60,121 bases of DNA from Saprospiraceae bacterium. Lineage in GTDB: Bacteria; Bacteroidota; Bacteroidia; Chitinophagales; Saprospiraceae. Under the pieces are notes generated by a model that was given only the letters and a program-made list of their open reading frames with translations, had not been told where the DNA came from and searched no databases. The translations under genes and the position numbers were made by a program. This document shows positions 1 to 7,583 of this stretch, piece after piece (within the stretch, counting starts at the first letter, position 1; every line of letters starts with the position of its first letter). The stretch is from contig JAGQWX010000030.1 in NCBI GenBank assembly GCA_020436935.1, positions 1-60,121 on the forward strand. Direction: 5' to 3'.

Positions 1-1
1 T

Positions 2-352
2 ATGAATAATGTGGTCTCCCAAAGCACAAAGAAGGAGGGATTAACTCTGAAAACAGATGGCTGGCGAGGGTTTAATAAATTCAAGGAGATAAGTCAAAAG
101 CATGACAGAAGAGTAGTAAAACCGAAGGAGGCATCAAAAATACTCCCCTGGGTTCATACAATGATCAGTAATGCAAAGCGAAATTTCCTGGGAATTAACC
201 ATCAGATGCAAAATGAATATTTACAGAATTACCTCAATGAATTTTGTTACAAAACAAATCGACGAAATTTTGGGCAAGGATTATTTGAAAGATTGATAGT
301 GGCAACACTAGAAGATACTTGGTTTGGAAAGGTTAGGTATGCTAACGGATGA
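2..352 (+). pseudogene. IS1595-type transposase, C-terminal part (cut by window edge)
   Basis: The 116 visible residues match the end of ISXO2-like (IS1595 family) DDE transposases. They show the TDGWRGFNKF stretch, then H-x-x-I-S-N-x-K-R followed by GINHQMQNEYLQNYLNEFCYKTNRR, the usual conserved C-terminal block with the late catalytic region. Full-length members are about 300 residues, so the N-terminal part with the first catalytic Asp should lie left of the window. The ATG at position 2 is therefore probably internal, and whether the gene is intact cannot be judged here. Typed as partial. No terminal inverted repeat was identified in the 80 bp after the stop. It marks the left side of an accessory region with several orphan exported proteins. 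Confidence 0.8.
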
Positions 353-432
353 TCATTTAACTTTATATAAAAAAGCTTTGAATACCTGCAAAATTTAAAT
401 GCGAGTAATTTGAAGCTCAAAAATCAATAAAA

Positions 433-1272
433 ATGGAAAAGTACAATTTATTGACTTATGCGTTTGGCTCGATCATATTATTATCCATCATGTCCCTAAG
501 GTGCAATCATAATACCAAGGACATCATATTCTACGTTGAGCATGAAAGTAAAGATTCAATTCCTGAGTTTCACAACCTAAACAACCAAATTTACAAGCCG
601 GGCAATATTTATACCTACGATTATGCATTTACAATTCCGGGAAAAAATGGCAAATATATATTGTGCGATACCATTGATGAATTTTTCCCTGGGAGGGATA
701 GTGATATCTTTGTTCTAGCAAACGATACTTCTTGCTATTCCAGCTTTATTCAATTCCAGATGAAAATAGCCAATAAAACTGAAGAAAGTAACGGCGAATT
801 ACAAACCAGTCTTGTTTATTCATTATTATCAGGAAATAAATCTTATAATTTGTTATCCAGAACAGGAGTTGTTGAAAATCACATTAATTTATGGATACAC
901 CCCATAAGAGTTTTATACTTTGAAATATTAGAGTTCTCACCATTTCCTTACCTGTCATACCGCGCTTCCCCCGGTGAAAGTTACTATTTCGACCTTACTG
1001 TCGGGAGTGGTTGGGGAGATCCGAGATGGTATACATTTGAGGGAAATATTGATGTAAAATCTAAATATACAATCGCGGGTAAAAAAAGCATAAGAACAGC
1101 ATTTGGAGAAGAACTATGTACAGAAGTCATAGCACAGTCTATTAGCCCCGCAGGAACCAGCGAATGTACATTTTTCTTCAGCGAAACATATGGCCTAATG
1201 ATGGCAAACTATTTACTTATCAATGGATTACGACTAGAAATTGAACTGGCAAGCGCCATTCATTCCATTTAA
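433..1272 (+). CDS. Exported protein of unknown function, paralogue of the 2223-3155 product
   Basis: The product is 279 residues. The N-terminus has a hydrophobic stretch (about residues 8-22) ending near Cys24, so it is probably a secreted protein or lipoprotein, though the lipobox is weak. I recognise no family. The C-terminal half aligns with the gene at 2223-3155. Both share TGV-(V/I)-EN, then an HP-(I/F)-R turn, then EIL-(E/Q)-(F/Y)-x-PFP, and both end with a beta-rich segment (FFFSETYGLMMANY against MLFNEELGFVEMNY). Both follow a short AT-rich spacer and are read away from the transposase. Function is unknown, and an outer-membrane or extracellular beta-rich fold is only an inference. 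Confidence 0.6.
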   Translation: MEKYNLLTYAFGSIILLSIMSLRCNHNTKDIIFYVEHESKDSIPEFHNLNNQIYKPGNIYTYDYAFTIPGKNGKYILCDTIDEFFPGRDSDIFVLANDTSCYSSFIQFQMKIANKTEESNGELQTSLVYSLLSGNKSYNLLSRTGVVENHINLWIHPIRVLYFEILEFSPFPYLSYRASPGESYYFDLTVGSGWGDPRWYTFEGNIDVKSKYTIAGKKSIRTAFGEELCTEVIAQSISPAGTSECTFFFSETYGLMMANYLLINGLRLEIELASAIHSI

Positions 1273-1334
1273 CCATTTCAAATATTTCTGAAAATATAGT
1301 GCCGAACCAGTACCGGTATCAAAAGATCAGTGGC

Positions 1335-2090
1335 ATGAAATATCTTAAAAAATCAACCTATATAATATTCTTTGCAATATTAATGTTTATATGCGTTTTT
1401 CAATTGTTTCCAAATCTGACTAAGCATCTTACACTACATGACAAGTATTATTTAAACCAACAATCATACATCACAATAAGTCATCACAATGATCATACCT
1501 ACGCAGAACATTTCACGCAATTTGACAGCACGGCATTTTCAACTTTCGGTGGGCCAATGCTCCTTTACAAAAGCTCAGGTAATGACCATTACTTCAAAAA
1601 TAAAAATTTCAAATCCCAGATTTTATTGCTGAATGATTCATTGGGGATATTCAGCTTTAACAAAGCAAGAGGAGAGATTGATGAGGCCTTTTTGATAAAG
1701 TCGGGTAGTACCAAAATAACAAGGAATGATCTCTGCAATTATTGTAAAAATTATACTGATTCTCTGGGGAGCTTCTCCGTTCCGTCCGGCTTTTCCGGAT
1801 TCATGTACATCATATTTGATCAGAAAAAAAACTTCCAACTAAAAAAAGAGAAAGCCTTGATTTTTTCAACTACAAAATCTCTGGATTTGAGGGCATATAT
1901 GTGCAAAAATTATGAAATCAAAAACAATTTGAAAAGATTAGATCTCGAATGGTCAAAAGAACTGTATATGCCTGACGATCAGGTATCACATCCTGATGGT
2001 GAGGTGCTCGGTCTGAATCACGCTTTCTATCTGGAAGTTTTAAATGACCTTGGCATTAATGGCGAAGTTCTTGCTTTCAAGATCAAATAA
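1335..2090 (+). CDS. Membrane-anchored or exported protein of unknown function
   Basis: I prefer the ATG at 1335 over the in-frame GTG at 1299, because from there the protein (251 residues) begins with a clean signal or anchor: MKYLKKS followed by a hydrophobic run to about residue 24. The rest is hydrophilic, with many aromatic residues and two close cysteines (DLCNYCKNY). No catalytic motif or family was recognised. It lies 62 bp after the preceding gene on the same strand, between two paralogous exported proteins, so co-transcription is possible. Confidence 0.5.
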   Translation: MKYLKKSTYIIFFAILMFICVFQLFPNLTKHLTLHDKYYLNQQSYITISHHNDHTYAEHFTQFDSTAFSTFGGPMLLYKSSGNDHYFKNKNFKSQILLLNDSLGIFSFNKARGEIDEAFLIKSGSTKITRNDLCNYCKNYTDSLGSFSVPSGFSGFMYIIFDQKKNFQLKKEKALIFSTTKSLDLRAYMCKNYEIKNNLKRLDLEWSKELYMPDDQVSHPDGEVLGLNHAFYLEVLNDLGINGEVLAFKIK

Positions 2091-2222
2091 ATCGGCTACA
2101 ATGTCTTTAATGGACAGTACATCAAACGAGTATATGCCATTTCGATATAAACTGGTTTGAGTAACAATGCCCCTCAAATTTTTATAAATTCTATTTAAAT
2201 TTTTAAGTATTTTTGATGTGAA

Positions 2223-3155
2223 ATGATATCGAAAAATCTTATGACAAAGTCTTGCCCAACCATCAAATGCATAGCTACATTTTATTTCAAAAGCAAATAT
2301 TTGGTTTTTAACACCTCAAGTGTTTTTCCTAATCAAATAACTAGGAGTGGGATAAATGTTTTTTCAGCATTAACTACATCAATATTATTGTTAATAGGAT
2401 TTGGTAGTTGCAATTCTCAAGAAAAAGAAGTATACCTGGATTGTGATAGAAACTACTACCCTCTTTATGACAGCATATTTGTAAAAATAGCTGACACAGG
2501 TAAGGACACCCTTGTTGAATTGATTCCTAAAAGGCTAAAAGCATTCCAACCATGCAGGTCTATACGCTATGGCCTTGAAATCAAAGACAGCACAAATCAA
2601 ACATTACTCACAAACTCTCTCAATTTATTTGTCCCTGGAAAACCCTGGGATATGGACAAAAAGCAAGATATAATCATCTGGAGCATGCCGGACTCCATTA
2701 GAAATAGGAGTGCATACCAAAAGCTAAATTTTGTGGAAGGCACTGACCTATGGACAGCAAGCGAAATAACCGGTGTTATTGAAAATTCCAGGAAAGTATT
2801 TCTTCACCCTTTTAGGTCAAACGAGTTGGAAATACTTCAATATCTACCTTTCCCTTTGATAGAAATGCCAGTCAATATCAATAAAACATATTTTCAATCT
2901 ATTTCCATTTATGAGGAGACGGCAAAAATCATGTCGTGCAATTTTGAATACCAGGTAGATGCTATGTCGGAAATTAGCTTGAAAGAAGAGGTTTGGCCGG
3001 TCTGGCAGATAAGTGCTACTTCACTATGTGGAAACGAGAATGGTTCCCTCAAAATGCTTTTCAATGAAGAACTGGGTTTCGTTGAAATGAATTATAATTA
3101 TAAAGGATTTCAAATAAAAATACATATGGAAGACATCAATCTTCCAACAAAATAA
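2223..3155 (+). CDS. Putative lipoprotein of unknown function, paralogue of the 433-1272 product
   Basis: As drawn the protein has 310 residues, but the true start is uncertain. The signal-like segment (ALTTSILLLIGFGSC) lies around residues 49-63, which is unusually deep, and no in-frame ATG lies nearer. A non-ATG start or a small upstream lesion is possible. GFGSC resembles a lipoprotein cleavage site. The mature part is beta-rich and shares with the 433-1272 product the TGVIEN, HPFR, EILQYLPFP and terminal LGFVEMNY blocks. Function is unknown. The divergence of the pair suggests an old duplication within this accessory cluster. Confidence 0.5.
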   Translation: MISKNLMTKSCPTIKCIATFYFKSKYLVFNTSSVFPNQITRSGINVFSALTTSILLLIGFGSCNSQEKEVYLDCDRNYYPLYDSIFVKIADTGKDTLVELIPKRLKAFQPCRSIRYGLEIKDSTNQTLLTNSLNLFVPGKPWDMDKKQDIIIWSMPDSIRNRSAYQKLNFVEGTDLWTASEITGVIENSRKVFLHPFRSNELEILQYLPFPLIEMPVNINKTYFQSISIYEETAKIMSCNFEYQVDAMSEISLKEEVWPVWQISATSLCGNENGSLKMLFNEELGFVEMNYNYKGFQIKIHMEDINLPTK

Positions 3156-3206
3156 AGTATAAATTCCGGACATATAGTTGGAAACAAACTTGTAAAAAAA
3201 CATACC

Positions 3207-4202
3207 ATGCTCAGAGGATTTTTAATATCCATCATATTATTGTATTTTACATCAATACTAGAGGGCCAATCTTATGAAGACTATTTGTCTTCCTACCTTA
3301 AAGAAAAGAGCAACATCCAACTGTTACAATCAGTTAATCAGCTCAATCATGATGGCAAAACCAAGGAAGCGGAACAATTGCTGGACCAATACCAAATTTA
3401 CCAAAAATGCGACTTTCTAAACTTGCAATATTATATTTCAAAATTGGTAATAAACCATGAACTAAAAAAACATGATACCGCCCTGGTGTATTTTATTAAG
3501 GCAGTGCAAAATGGATACTCGCCTGAATACTCCGGTCTTCCCAAGTGGGCCATCTATACACGCGACACCAATATCGACTCCTTAGAAATGCTCTATATCG
3601 GGCGCATCGATACCGGGCTTGCTGTAAAGCTGTCAGATATGCTTGCTGAAGATCAACATTCCAGATTCACGAAGAATAATATAAGAGCTATAGATTCAAT
3701 AAATAAAATAAGATTTGATGAAATAATTCTCACCACTGGTATACCACTCAAAAGTGCTTATGGAAATAAATATTATTATGGAGATCAGAAGTACGATTTT
3801 TCACTGGCCATTCTTCTTATACACTTTGGCGAAAATTACTGGAACAGATATTTAGATACACTGCTCCATCTTGCATATTATGAAGAAATAGAATGGTCTG
3901 AAATCAAATTTCTGATGAATGCAATATTCATAAGGGCCTCAAATAAAACAGAATTCAAACCTATAAAGTATTTAGGAGACCATTCTTTTAAGGAATACCT
4001 CATGTATGAGTCAATCCTGGATGTCTTAGGACATAATGATGTTAAAATAGAAGTAATTTTTAACGGGCCGGAAGATGACCCAAGATTGGGCAAGTTCAAA
4101 TCAATGACGAATGTGCTCCAACACAACGCTAAAATACAGATTCGTGTGAATGATCAGGAAGGTTCAAGGGGCGATCATTTGTTTGAATTCAGAAGAATTT
4201 AA
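3207..4202 (+). CDS. Exported protein of unknown function, possibly DUF6624-like
   Basis: The product is 331 residues with an N-terminal signal peptide (hydrophobic residues 4-16, cleavage probably after EGQ). Residues about 30-110 look alpha-helical, with TPR-like spacing. Residues 145-245 carry an R-AIDSIN-K-x-R-FDEII pattern followed by a GIPLKSAYG turn and helices, which loosely resembles the DUF6624 family. I place little weight on that match. The stop codon is followed directly by a 162 bp palindrome. It is the last of four consecutive exported-protein genes on the plus strand. Confidence 0.5.
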   Translation: MLRGFLISIILLYFTSILEGQSYEDYLSSYLKEKSNIQLLQSVNQLNHDGKTKEAEQLLDQYQIYQKCDFLNLQYYISKLVINHELKKHDTALVYFIKAVQNGYSPEYSGLPKWAIYTRDTNIDSLEMLYIGRIDTGLAVKLSDMLAEDQHSRFTKNNIRAIDSINKIRFDEIILTTGIPLKSAYGNKYYYGDQKYDFSLAILLIHFGENYWNRYLDTLLHLAYYEEIEWSEIKFLMNAIFIRASNKTEFKPIKYLGDHSFKEYLMYESILDVLGHNDVKIEVIFNGPEDDPRLGKFKSMTNVLQHNAKIQIRVNDQEGSRGDHLFEFRRI

Positions 4203-4364
4203 GTAACTACTCAACTATTCGCTTTTGAATCAAAAATTCAGTTCATTTTAAGTCAGCCGAGACTCATTTTCTTAGGAATAGCATCGCTATTGTTAAGAAA
4301 ATAGACGAAGGATCACTTAAAATGAGCCATTTTTGATCAAAATTGGATATAGCTGAGTAATTAC
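4203..4364. repeat. 162 bp imperfect palindrome (MITE-like hairpin)
   Basis: The sequence from 4203 to 4283 is largely the reverse complement of 4284-4364. The outer ends are GTAACTACTCAACT on the left and, when complemented, GTAATTACTCAGCT on the right. The middle shares ATCAAAAAT, TCATTTTAAGT and ATTTTCTTA blocks, and the tip is the stem AATAGC/GCTATT around a 3-base loop. I judge the arms to be about three-quarters identical. The element starts directly after the stop codon of the preceding gene and ends 20 bp before the next start. It could be a miniature transposable element or a very long transcription-blocking hairpin. It has no T-run like a simple terminator. Confidence 0.75.
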
Positions 4365-4384
4365 GAATTTAAAAACCATAAACA

Positions 4385-4954
4385 ATGAAAATACTATACC
4401 TCTTACTCATAACTCTTTATTCTTGCACAAGTAAGGAAACCATCAAGGAAAGATATGATGCATGCATGGAGCGCGCAGAAAAAACCTATTTCACTACGGA
4501 GGATGGAAGAACCGGGTTCAGTCATGATGTCACATCGGATTGCGTGTTAGGGTCACTTTTGCCAAATTTTGAAATCAAAGACCTTGATGATCAATGGCTC
4601 AAGTCTGCAGATTTAAATGGACAAATCACTGTTTTTCATTTTTGGTTTATTAAGTGTAAGCCTTGTCTTGAAGAGATGCCGGCACTTGATTCATTGCGAC
4701 AGGATTTTAAAAATAGTCCAATAAATTTTATAGCTGTCAGCACAGATTCTAAAACTGAGGTCAAAGACTTTCTTGAATCCCATGCATTCAACTTCAGGCA
4801 CATTGTTAATGGGGAGGAATTCATTGACGAACAATTTGGGACGACGTGGGGATTTCCTTCTACGTGGGTAGTTGACAGGGACAATAAAGTCATCAAAATA
4901 TTTGGCAAGCTTTCTGCTTCGGATTTGCGAGAATTGGTAGGGGTTTTGAGGTAA
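4385..4954 (+). CDS. TlpA/ResA-like thioredoxin-fold lipoprotein
   Basis: The 189-residue protein has a short lipoprotein signal (MKILYLLLITLYSC). From residue 53 it has an AhpC/TSA-TlpA type thioredoxin fold: the strand VFHFWF, the redox motif C91-K-P-C94, and the GFPSTWVV segment with the expected cis-proline at about 158. Family members reduce or exchange disulfides in the periplasm, for example in cytochrome maturation or oxidative stress. Here it would be tethered to a membrane facing the periplasm. The usual tryptophan before the first cysteine is replaced by lysine. It stands alone between the palindrome and a minisatellite, so its partner is unknown. Confidence 0.85.
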   Translation: MKILYLLLITLYSCTSKETIKERYDACMERAEKTYFTTEDGRTGFSHDVTSDCVLGSLLPNFEIKDLDDQWLKSADLNGQITVFHFWFIKCKPCLEEMPALDSLRQDFKNSPINFIAVSTDSKTEVKDFLESHAFNFRHIVNGEEFIDEQFGTTWGFPSTWVVDRDNKVIKIFGKLSASDLRELVGVLR

Positions 4955-4983
4955 ATGAGTCTGAGGGACGCATGGAGCGCATA

Positions 4984-5093
4984 GGTGGCATGGATGGCAT
5001 AGAGGCATGGATGGCTTAGAGGCATGGATGGCTTAGAGGCATGGATGGCTTAGGTGGCATGGATGGCTTAGAGGCATGGATGGCATAAGGGCA
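4984..5093. repeat. Minisatellite, about six units of 17-18 bp
   Basis: The unit AGAGGCATGGATGGCTT repeats head to tail about six times. Variants have AGGTGGCATGG at the start or GGCAT at the end. Isolated degenerate units recur at 5178-5204. No start codon or consistent long frame makes this coding, and 17 is not a multiple of 3. It begins 30 bp after the stop codon of the thioredoxin-like gene and runs toward the DUF559 repeat array. Confidence 0.85.
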
Positions 5094-5107
5094 TAAGCTA
5101 AATGCTA

Positions 5108-5152
5108 ACTATGCCGAAGGCACTCGCTCACCACTCACTATGCCGAAGGCAC
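5108..5152. repeat. Direct repeat of a 16-mer
   Basis: ACTATGCCGAAGGCAC occurs at 5108-5123 and 5137-5152, separated by 13 bp. It forms part of the repeat-dense spacer between the minisatellite and the DUF559 array. No function is visible. Confidence 0.7.
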
Positions 5153-5186
5153 CCACTAACTACTCACTAAATGCAGGGATGGCATA

Positions 5187-5407
5187 GGGGACATGGATGG
5201 CATGGATTGTATGATGAGCAGGGTAGAATCCGGGGCGTTGCTGCACGGTGTTCAAGCCGTTGGCCTTCATTATGCATTTGTGTTAACAAAAAGCTTTTCA
5301 CCTAAAAAACGAAGCCTTCCCAACAACACCCCGTCCGGCATATCTACATTATTCGTAAGGTCGGCATTGTCGAATGCCGGCCACCCCTCTTTGGAAGAGG
5401 GGAATTT
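5187..5407. repeat. Array repeat unit 1 (right arm, linker, left arm)
   Basis: First of three related units. It contains a degraded right end (CGGGGCGTTGC at 5231-5241), a linker of about 80 bp shared with units 2 and 3, and a left end beginning ACAACACCCCGTC at 5323. The left arm carries two hairpins: CGGCATT/AATGCCG with a 4-base loop (5362-5379) and CCCCTCTT/AAGAGGGG with a 3-base loop (5384-5402). It ends GAGGGGAATTT. Its 5' boundary is blurred where it meets minisatellite-like sequence. Confidence 0.7.
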
Positions 5408-5501
5408 GTTTTATTGTAATGAATTGGCTTTATAGAAGACTGATGGGAAAATTCCCCTCTTACTAAAGAGGGGTGGATTGCGAAGCAAGACGGGGTGTTG
5501 T
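5323..5501. mobile_element. Small non-coding palindromic element (179 bp)
   Basis: The element is bounded by perfect 13 bp terminal inverted repeats: ACAACACCCCGTC at 5323-5335 and GACGGGGTGTTGT at 5489-5501. Inside lie two CCCCTCTT/AAGAGGGG hairpins (5384-5402 and 5454-5473), and the two arms are themselves inverted repeats (GAGGGGAATTT facing AAATTCCCCTC). The 40 bp between the arms contains no gene. Its organisation equals that of the adjacent DUF559 element minus the gene, as expected of an internally deleted, non-autonomous copy. Mobility itself is not shown, and no target duplication was found. Confidence 0.65.
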
Positions 5502-5721
5502 CACACGAAGAGCAGGACATTGGCCACAATCACGCATAAGTAATAACGAAGAATATTGGGCAGAAGGAGGCAGCATTCCGACACAACACCCTGTCCGTCA
5601 TATTAGCATACATTATCAATACTAGCATTTATTACACCGCTTCCTCCTTCCATCAATTCAAGTTATGTCATTCTCGAGCATGTCTGGATTGCTCAGTCAC
5701 TTGTTTCGGTGAGGGGAATTT
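5448..5721. repeat. Array repeat unit 2 (right arm, linker, left arm)
   Basis: It starts AAAATTCCCCTCTT with an 8 bp hairpin (5454-5473), continues with GGTGGATTGCGAAGCAA and the right terminus at 5489-5501, then the roughly 81 bp linker (5502-5582). The next left terminus is at 5583-5595, and the unit ends GAGGGGAATTT at 5711-5721. The left arm is more diverged than in units 1 and 3 and lacks the CGGCATT hairpin. It separates the 40 bp spacer from the DUF559 gene. Confidence 0.65.
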
Positions 5722-6315
5722 CTTTCGACTTTTCCAAATAAAATTTTTACAATATCATTTGAATTCAATTACATCCTTTATATTAATGTTCCAATTTTGA
5801 AATCCATGAAAAATTATATCACCAATATTGATGGCACATCGATATACGGAAGATCCATAGGTCGGTTAAATAGAAATATTAAATTGCTGGAATACTGCAA
5901 GGAGAACAGGAAGAAAGGAATCCTTTCCGAAGTGCTTTTTTGGGGACAGGTTAAATCAAAACAATTCTTTGGTATCGACTTTCATAGACAATACATTATT
6001 GGAAATTATATAGCTGACTTTTATGTACCAAAACTTGGACTTATAGTTGAAATCGATGGTATAAGTCATAGTGAGAAGCACGAATACGATAATGAAAGAC
6101 GGCACTATTTTGAAGGTTTAGGTTTAAAAATGTACATCATCAATGACAGAAGTGTTAAAGAGGACCTTCACATGGTTATGAATGACTTAAAAGAATTCAT
6201 ATTAGAAACTTATAGGTCTGAATGATGTCCAGTAAAAATTCCCCTCTTCTCAAAGAGGGCTGGATTGCTAAGCAAAAGATGTTATGATGAGCGAAGTCGA
6301 ATCACAGGGTGTTGC
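5583..6315 (+). mobile_element. Candidate DUF559-carrying palindromic element (733 bp)
   Basis: The ends ACAACACCCTGTC (5583-5595) and CACAGGGTGTTGC (6303-6315) are inverted repeats matching at 11 of 13 positions. Where the left end differs from the 179 bp element (T for C), the right end carries the complementary change. Inside are GAGGGGAATTT (5711-5721) and AAATTCCCCTCTT with its hairpin (6236-6259), with the DUF559 gene between them. The gene occupies the position of the 40 bp spacer in the small element. I infer an autonomous or parental form, and excision or transposition is untested. Confidence 0.55.
5806..6225 (+). CDS. DUF559 family endonuclease-domain protein (Vsr-like/PD-(D/E)XK)
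   Basis: The 139-residue product fits the DUF559 family (compact endonuclease-like proteins of about 120-150 residues related to very-short-patch repair and other PD-(D/E)XK nucleases). Residues about 46-90 show the family core: G-I-D-F-H-R-Q, then IADFYVPKLGLIVEIDGISH with the acidic D and E-x-D residues, then a D-N-E-R-R helix and a LGLKMYIIND strand. I use the ATG at 5806, although a TTG lies 9 bp upstream. The gene is tightly framed by the arms of a palindromic repeat element and read toward its right end. A role in nicking or cutting the repeat hairpins is an inference, and biochemical function of the family is poorly defined. Confidence 0.8.
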   Translation: MKNYITNIDGTSIYGRSIGRLNRNIKLLEYCKENRKKGILSEVLFWGQVKSKQFFGIDFHRQYIIGNYIADFYVPKLGLIVEIDGISHSEKHEYDNERRHYFEGLGLKMYIINDRSVKEDLHMVMNDLKEFILETYRSE

Positions 6316-6482
6316 CTCACGGAGTACACAGCATTGGCCTCAATCATGATTTAGCATAAACGAAGAACATTTCACCTTTAGAACAAAGCATTCCCACACA
6401 ACACCCCGTCCGGCATAACTACTTTATTCATAAGGTCAGCATTGTCGAATGCCGGCCACCTGTCTTTGGAAGAGGGGAATTT
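6236..6482. repeat. Array repeat unit 3 (right arm, linker, left arm)
   Basis: It begins AAATTCCCCTCTT with a 7 bp hairpin (6241-6259), followed by CTGGATTGCTAAGCAA, the right terminus at 6303-6315, the shared linker (6316-6397), and a left terminus ACAACACCCCGTC at 6398-6410. It then has the CATTGTCGAATG hairpin and a mutated CCTGTCTTTGGAAGAGGGG hairpin, ending GAGGGGAATTT. The sequence after it (6483-6540) resembles the 40 bp spacer of the small element and then a decayed arm, so the array seems to fade out there. Confidence 0.65.
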
Positions 6483-6540
6483 CATTTATTGCTATTGACT
6501 GGCTTTTTAGATGATAAAACATGAACTCCTCTAAAATGCT

Positions 6541-6912
6541 CCCAAACCACTGCTTTCCAACAAATTGTATCTTATTCTGAATCTGTTATGGAAATCACAT
6601 TTTTATCTTCTCCGTCCTTTCTTTCGGCAAATTAGAATTTGCACAGCCCTTCGACATCTCATTTCTTAGCTAATCTGTTCAAAGATCAAGCTCCATAATT
6701 CTAAGGTTGGAAACCATGGTGTATTAATAATCAAACTTGGTCGATGAAAGTTCTGCCTTGGTAGAAGTAAAGGCCAAAGTGTACAACTTCAGAAAAAATT
6801 TCTCGTCTATGGAGTATACTGATCAATAATTGAGAGTTCATGATTGTGCGCAGAAAATGAACGGTTCATTAAAAAGATCAACATTTTTTAAAAATTTAAA
6901 TATCACTATACA
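6541..6912. other. Non-coding spacer after the repeat array
   Basis: These 370 bp hold no convincing gene on either strand. They are AT-rich and lead into the small secreted-protein gene at 6913. No clear terminator or promoter box was recognised. The only pattern noted is the decayed array arm at its left edge. Confidence 0.5.
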
Positions 6913-7236
6913 ATGTTCAAAAAATCAATGATTGTTGCTTGCTTACTGACTATTATGACCATCCAATCAAGTTTCGCTTTCGGCCCTGGAGGTGACAAAA
7001 ACTTCAGGAATGAGATCAAGACATTACTTTCTAAATCAGCTTTCAACTCTTCGGATGCTGAGACCATTTTCGTAGACTTTTTGGTCAACAAAAAAGGTGA
7101 AATCATTGTCGTTGGAACCAATGATGAAGAGAACGATAATGTAGTAAGGGGAACACTCCACATGCACAAACTCAAGTCAAAAGACTATGAGGTCAACAAA
7201 ATGTACACACTACCTATCGTTGTTGCTAAGAGATAA
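6913..7236 (+). CDS. Small secreted protein of unknown function
   Basis: The product is 107 residues with a clear signal peptide (MFKKSMIVACLLTIMTIQSSFAF, cleavage near residue 22). The mature 85 residues contain VDFLVNKKGEIIVVGTN, which resembles the strand pattern of TonB C-terminal-like or similar small beta-alpha domains of Bacteroidota, followed by a basic tail. No catalytic motif is visible. It is monocistronic and followed by a strong terminator 27 bp after the stop. A periplasmic location is expected. Confidence 0.65.
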   Translation: MFKKSMIVACLLTIMTIQSSFAFGPGGDKNFRNEIKTLLSKSAFNSSDAETIFVDFLVNKKGEIIVVGTNDEENDNVVRGTLHMHKLKSKDYEVNKMYTLPIVVAKR

Positions 7237-7263
7237 GAGGGTTTTTTCACATGTTGTTATGAT

Positions 7264-7295
7264 GAGGCACGAAAGTTTTTTTCGTGCCTCTTTCG
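7264..7295 (+). terminator. Rho-independent terminator after the small secreted-protein gene
   Basis: GAGGCACGAAA (7264-7274) pairs with TTTCGTGCCTC (ending 7290), followed by TTTCGTTATT. The stem is strong. Because A/T runs flank both sides, it could also serve the possible minus-strand frame that ends at 7296. Confidence 0.75.
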
Positions 7296-7490
7296 TTATT
7301 TAAGTGATGAATACTCATCGGAAATAGATTCGACCACTTCATTGCTGTCAAAAAACCAAATCTCAGCGTTAGAAAGCCTCGTTGAAGTATCCACTTCAAC
7401 TGTGTTTTCTGCCTTGATCTTTGCTTTTTTGCACCCACAATTAAAATGGACAATCCATTTTCCGACGAGTATAACAACTGATTTTGCGAT
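7296..7490 (-). pseudogene. Possible small minus-strand gene or gene remnant
   Basis: On the minus strand a 64-codon frame without stop ends ...SNAEIWFFDSNEVVESIS...SLK with TAA at 7296-7298. Its third-position and amino-acid pattern looks coding. Upstream it reads VVILVGKWIVHFNCGCKKAKIK, faintly like a lipoprotein signal. No ATG, GTG or TTG start lies before residue 33, and a stop precedes the frame. It may be a decayed gene or one with an unusual start. A different minus frame over the same DNA looks like an artefact. Confidence 0.25.
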
Positions 7491-7583
7491 TTATAGTTAA
7501 AATATTCTAAAAACAATATGCGATTTTAAAGAATTTTATTTTCTTTGCACCAGATATTCACCAGAGAAAAACAAATTTTAGAA

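Noticed and set aside
4984-5152. Repeat-spacer appearance reminiscent of a CRISPR
   Set aside because: The units are contiguous 17-18 bp without spacers of constant length, and no cas gene is near.
7247-7516. An 89-residue minus-strand frame over the Lrp upstream region
   Set aside because: Its composition looks non-coding and it overlaps a terminator. A different minus frame over the same DNA looks more like protein and was reported with low confidence.
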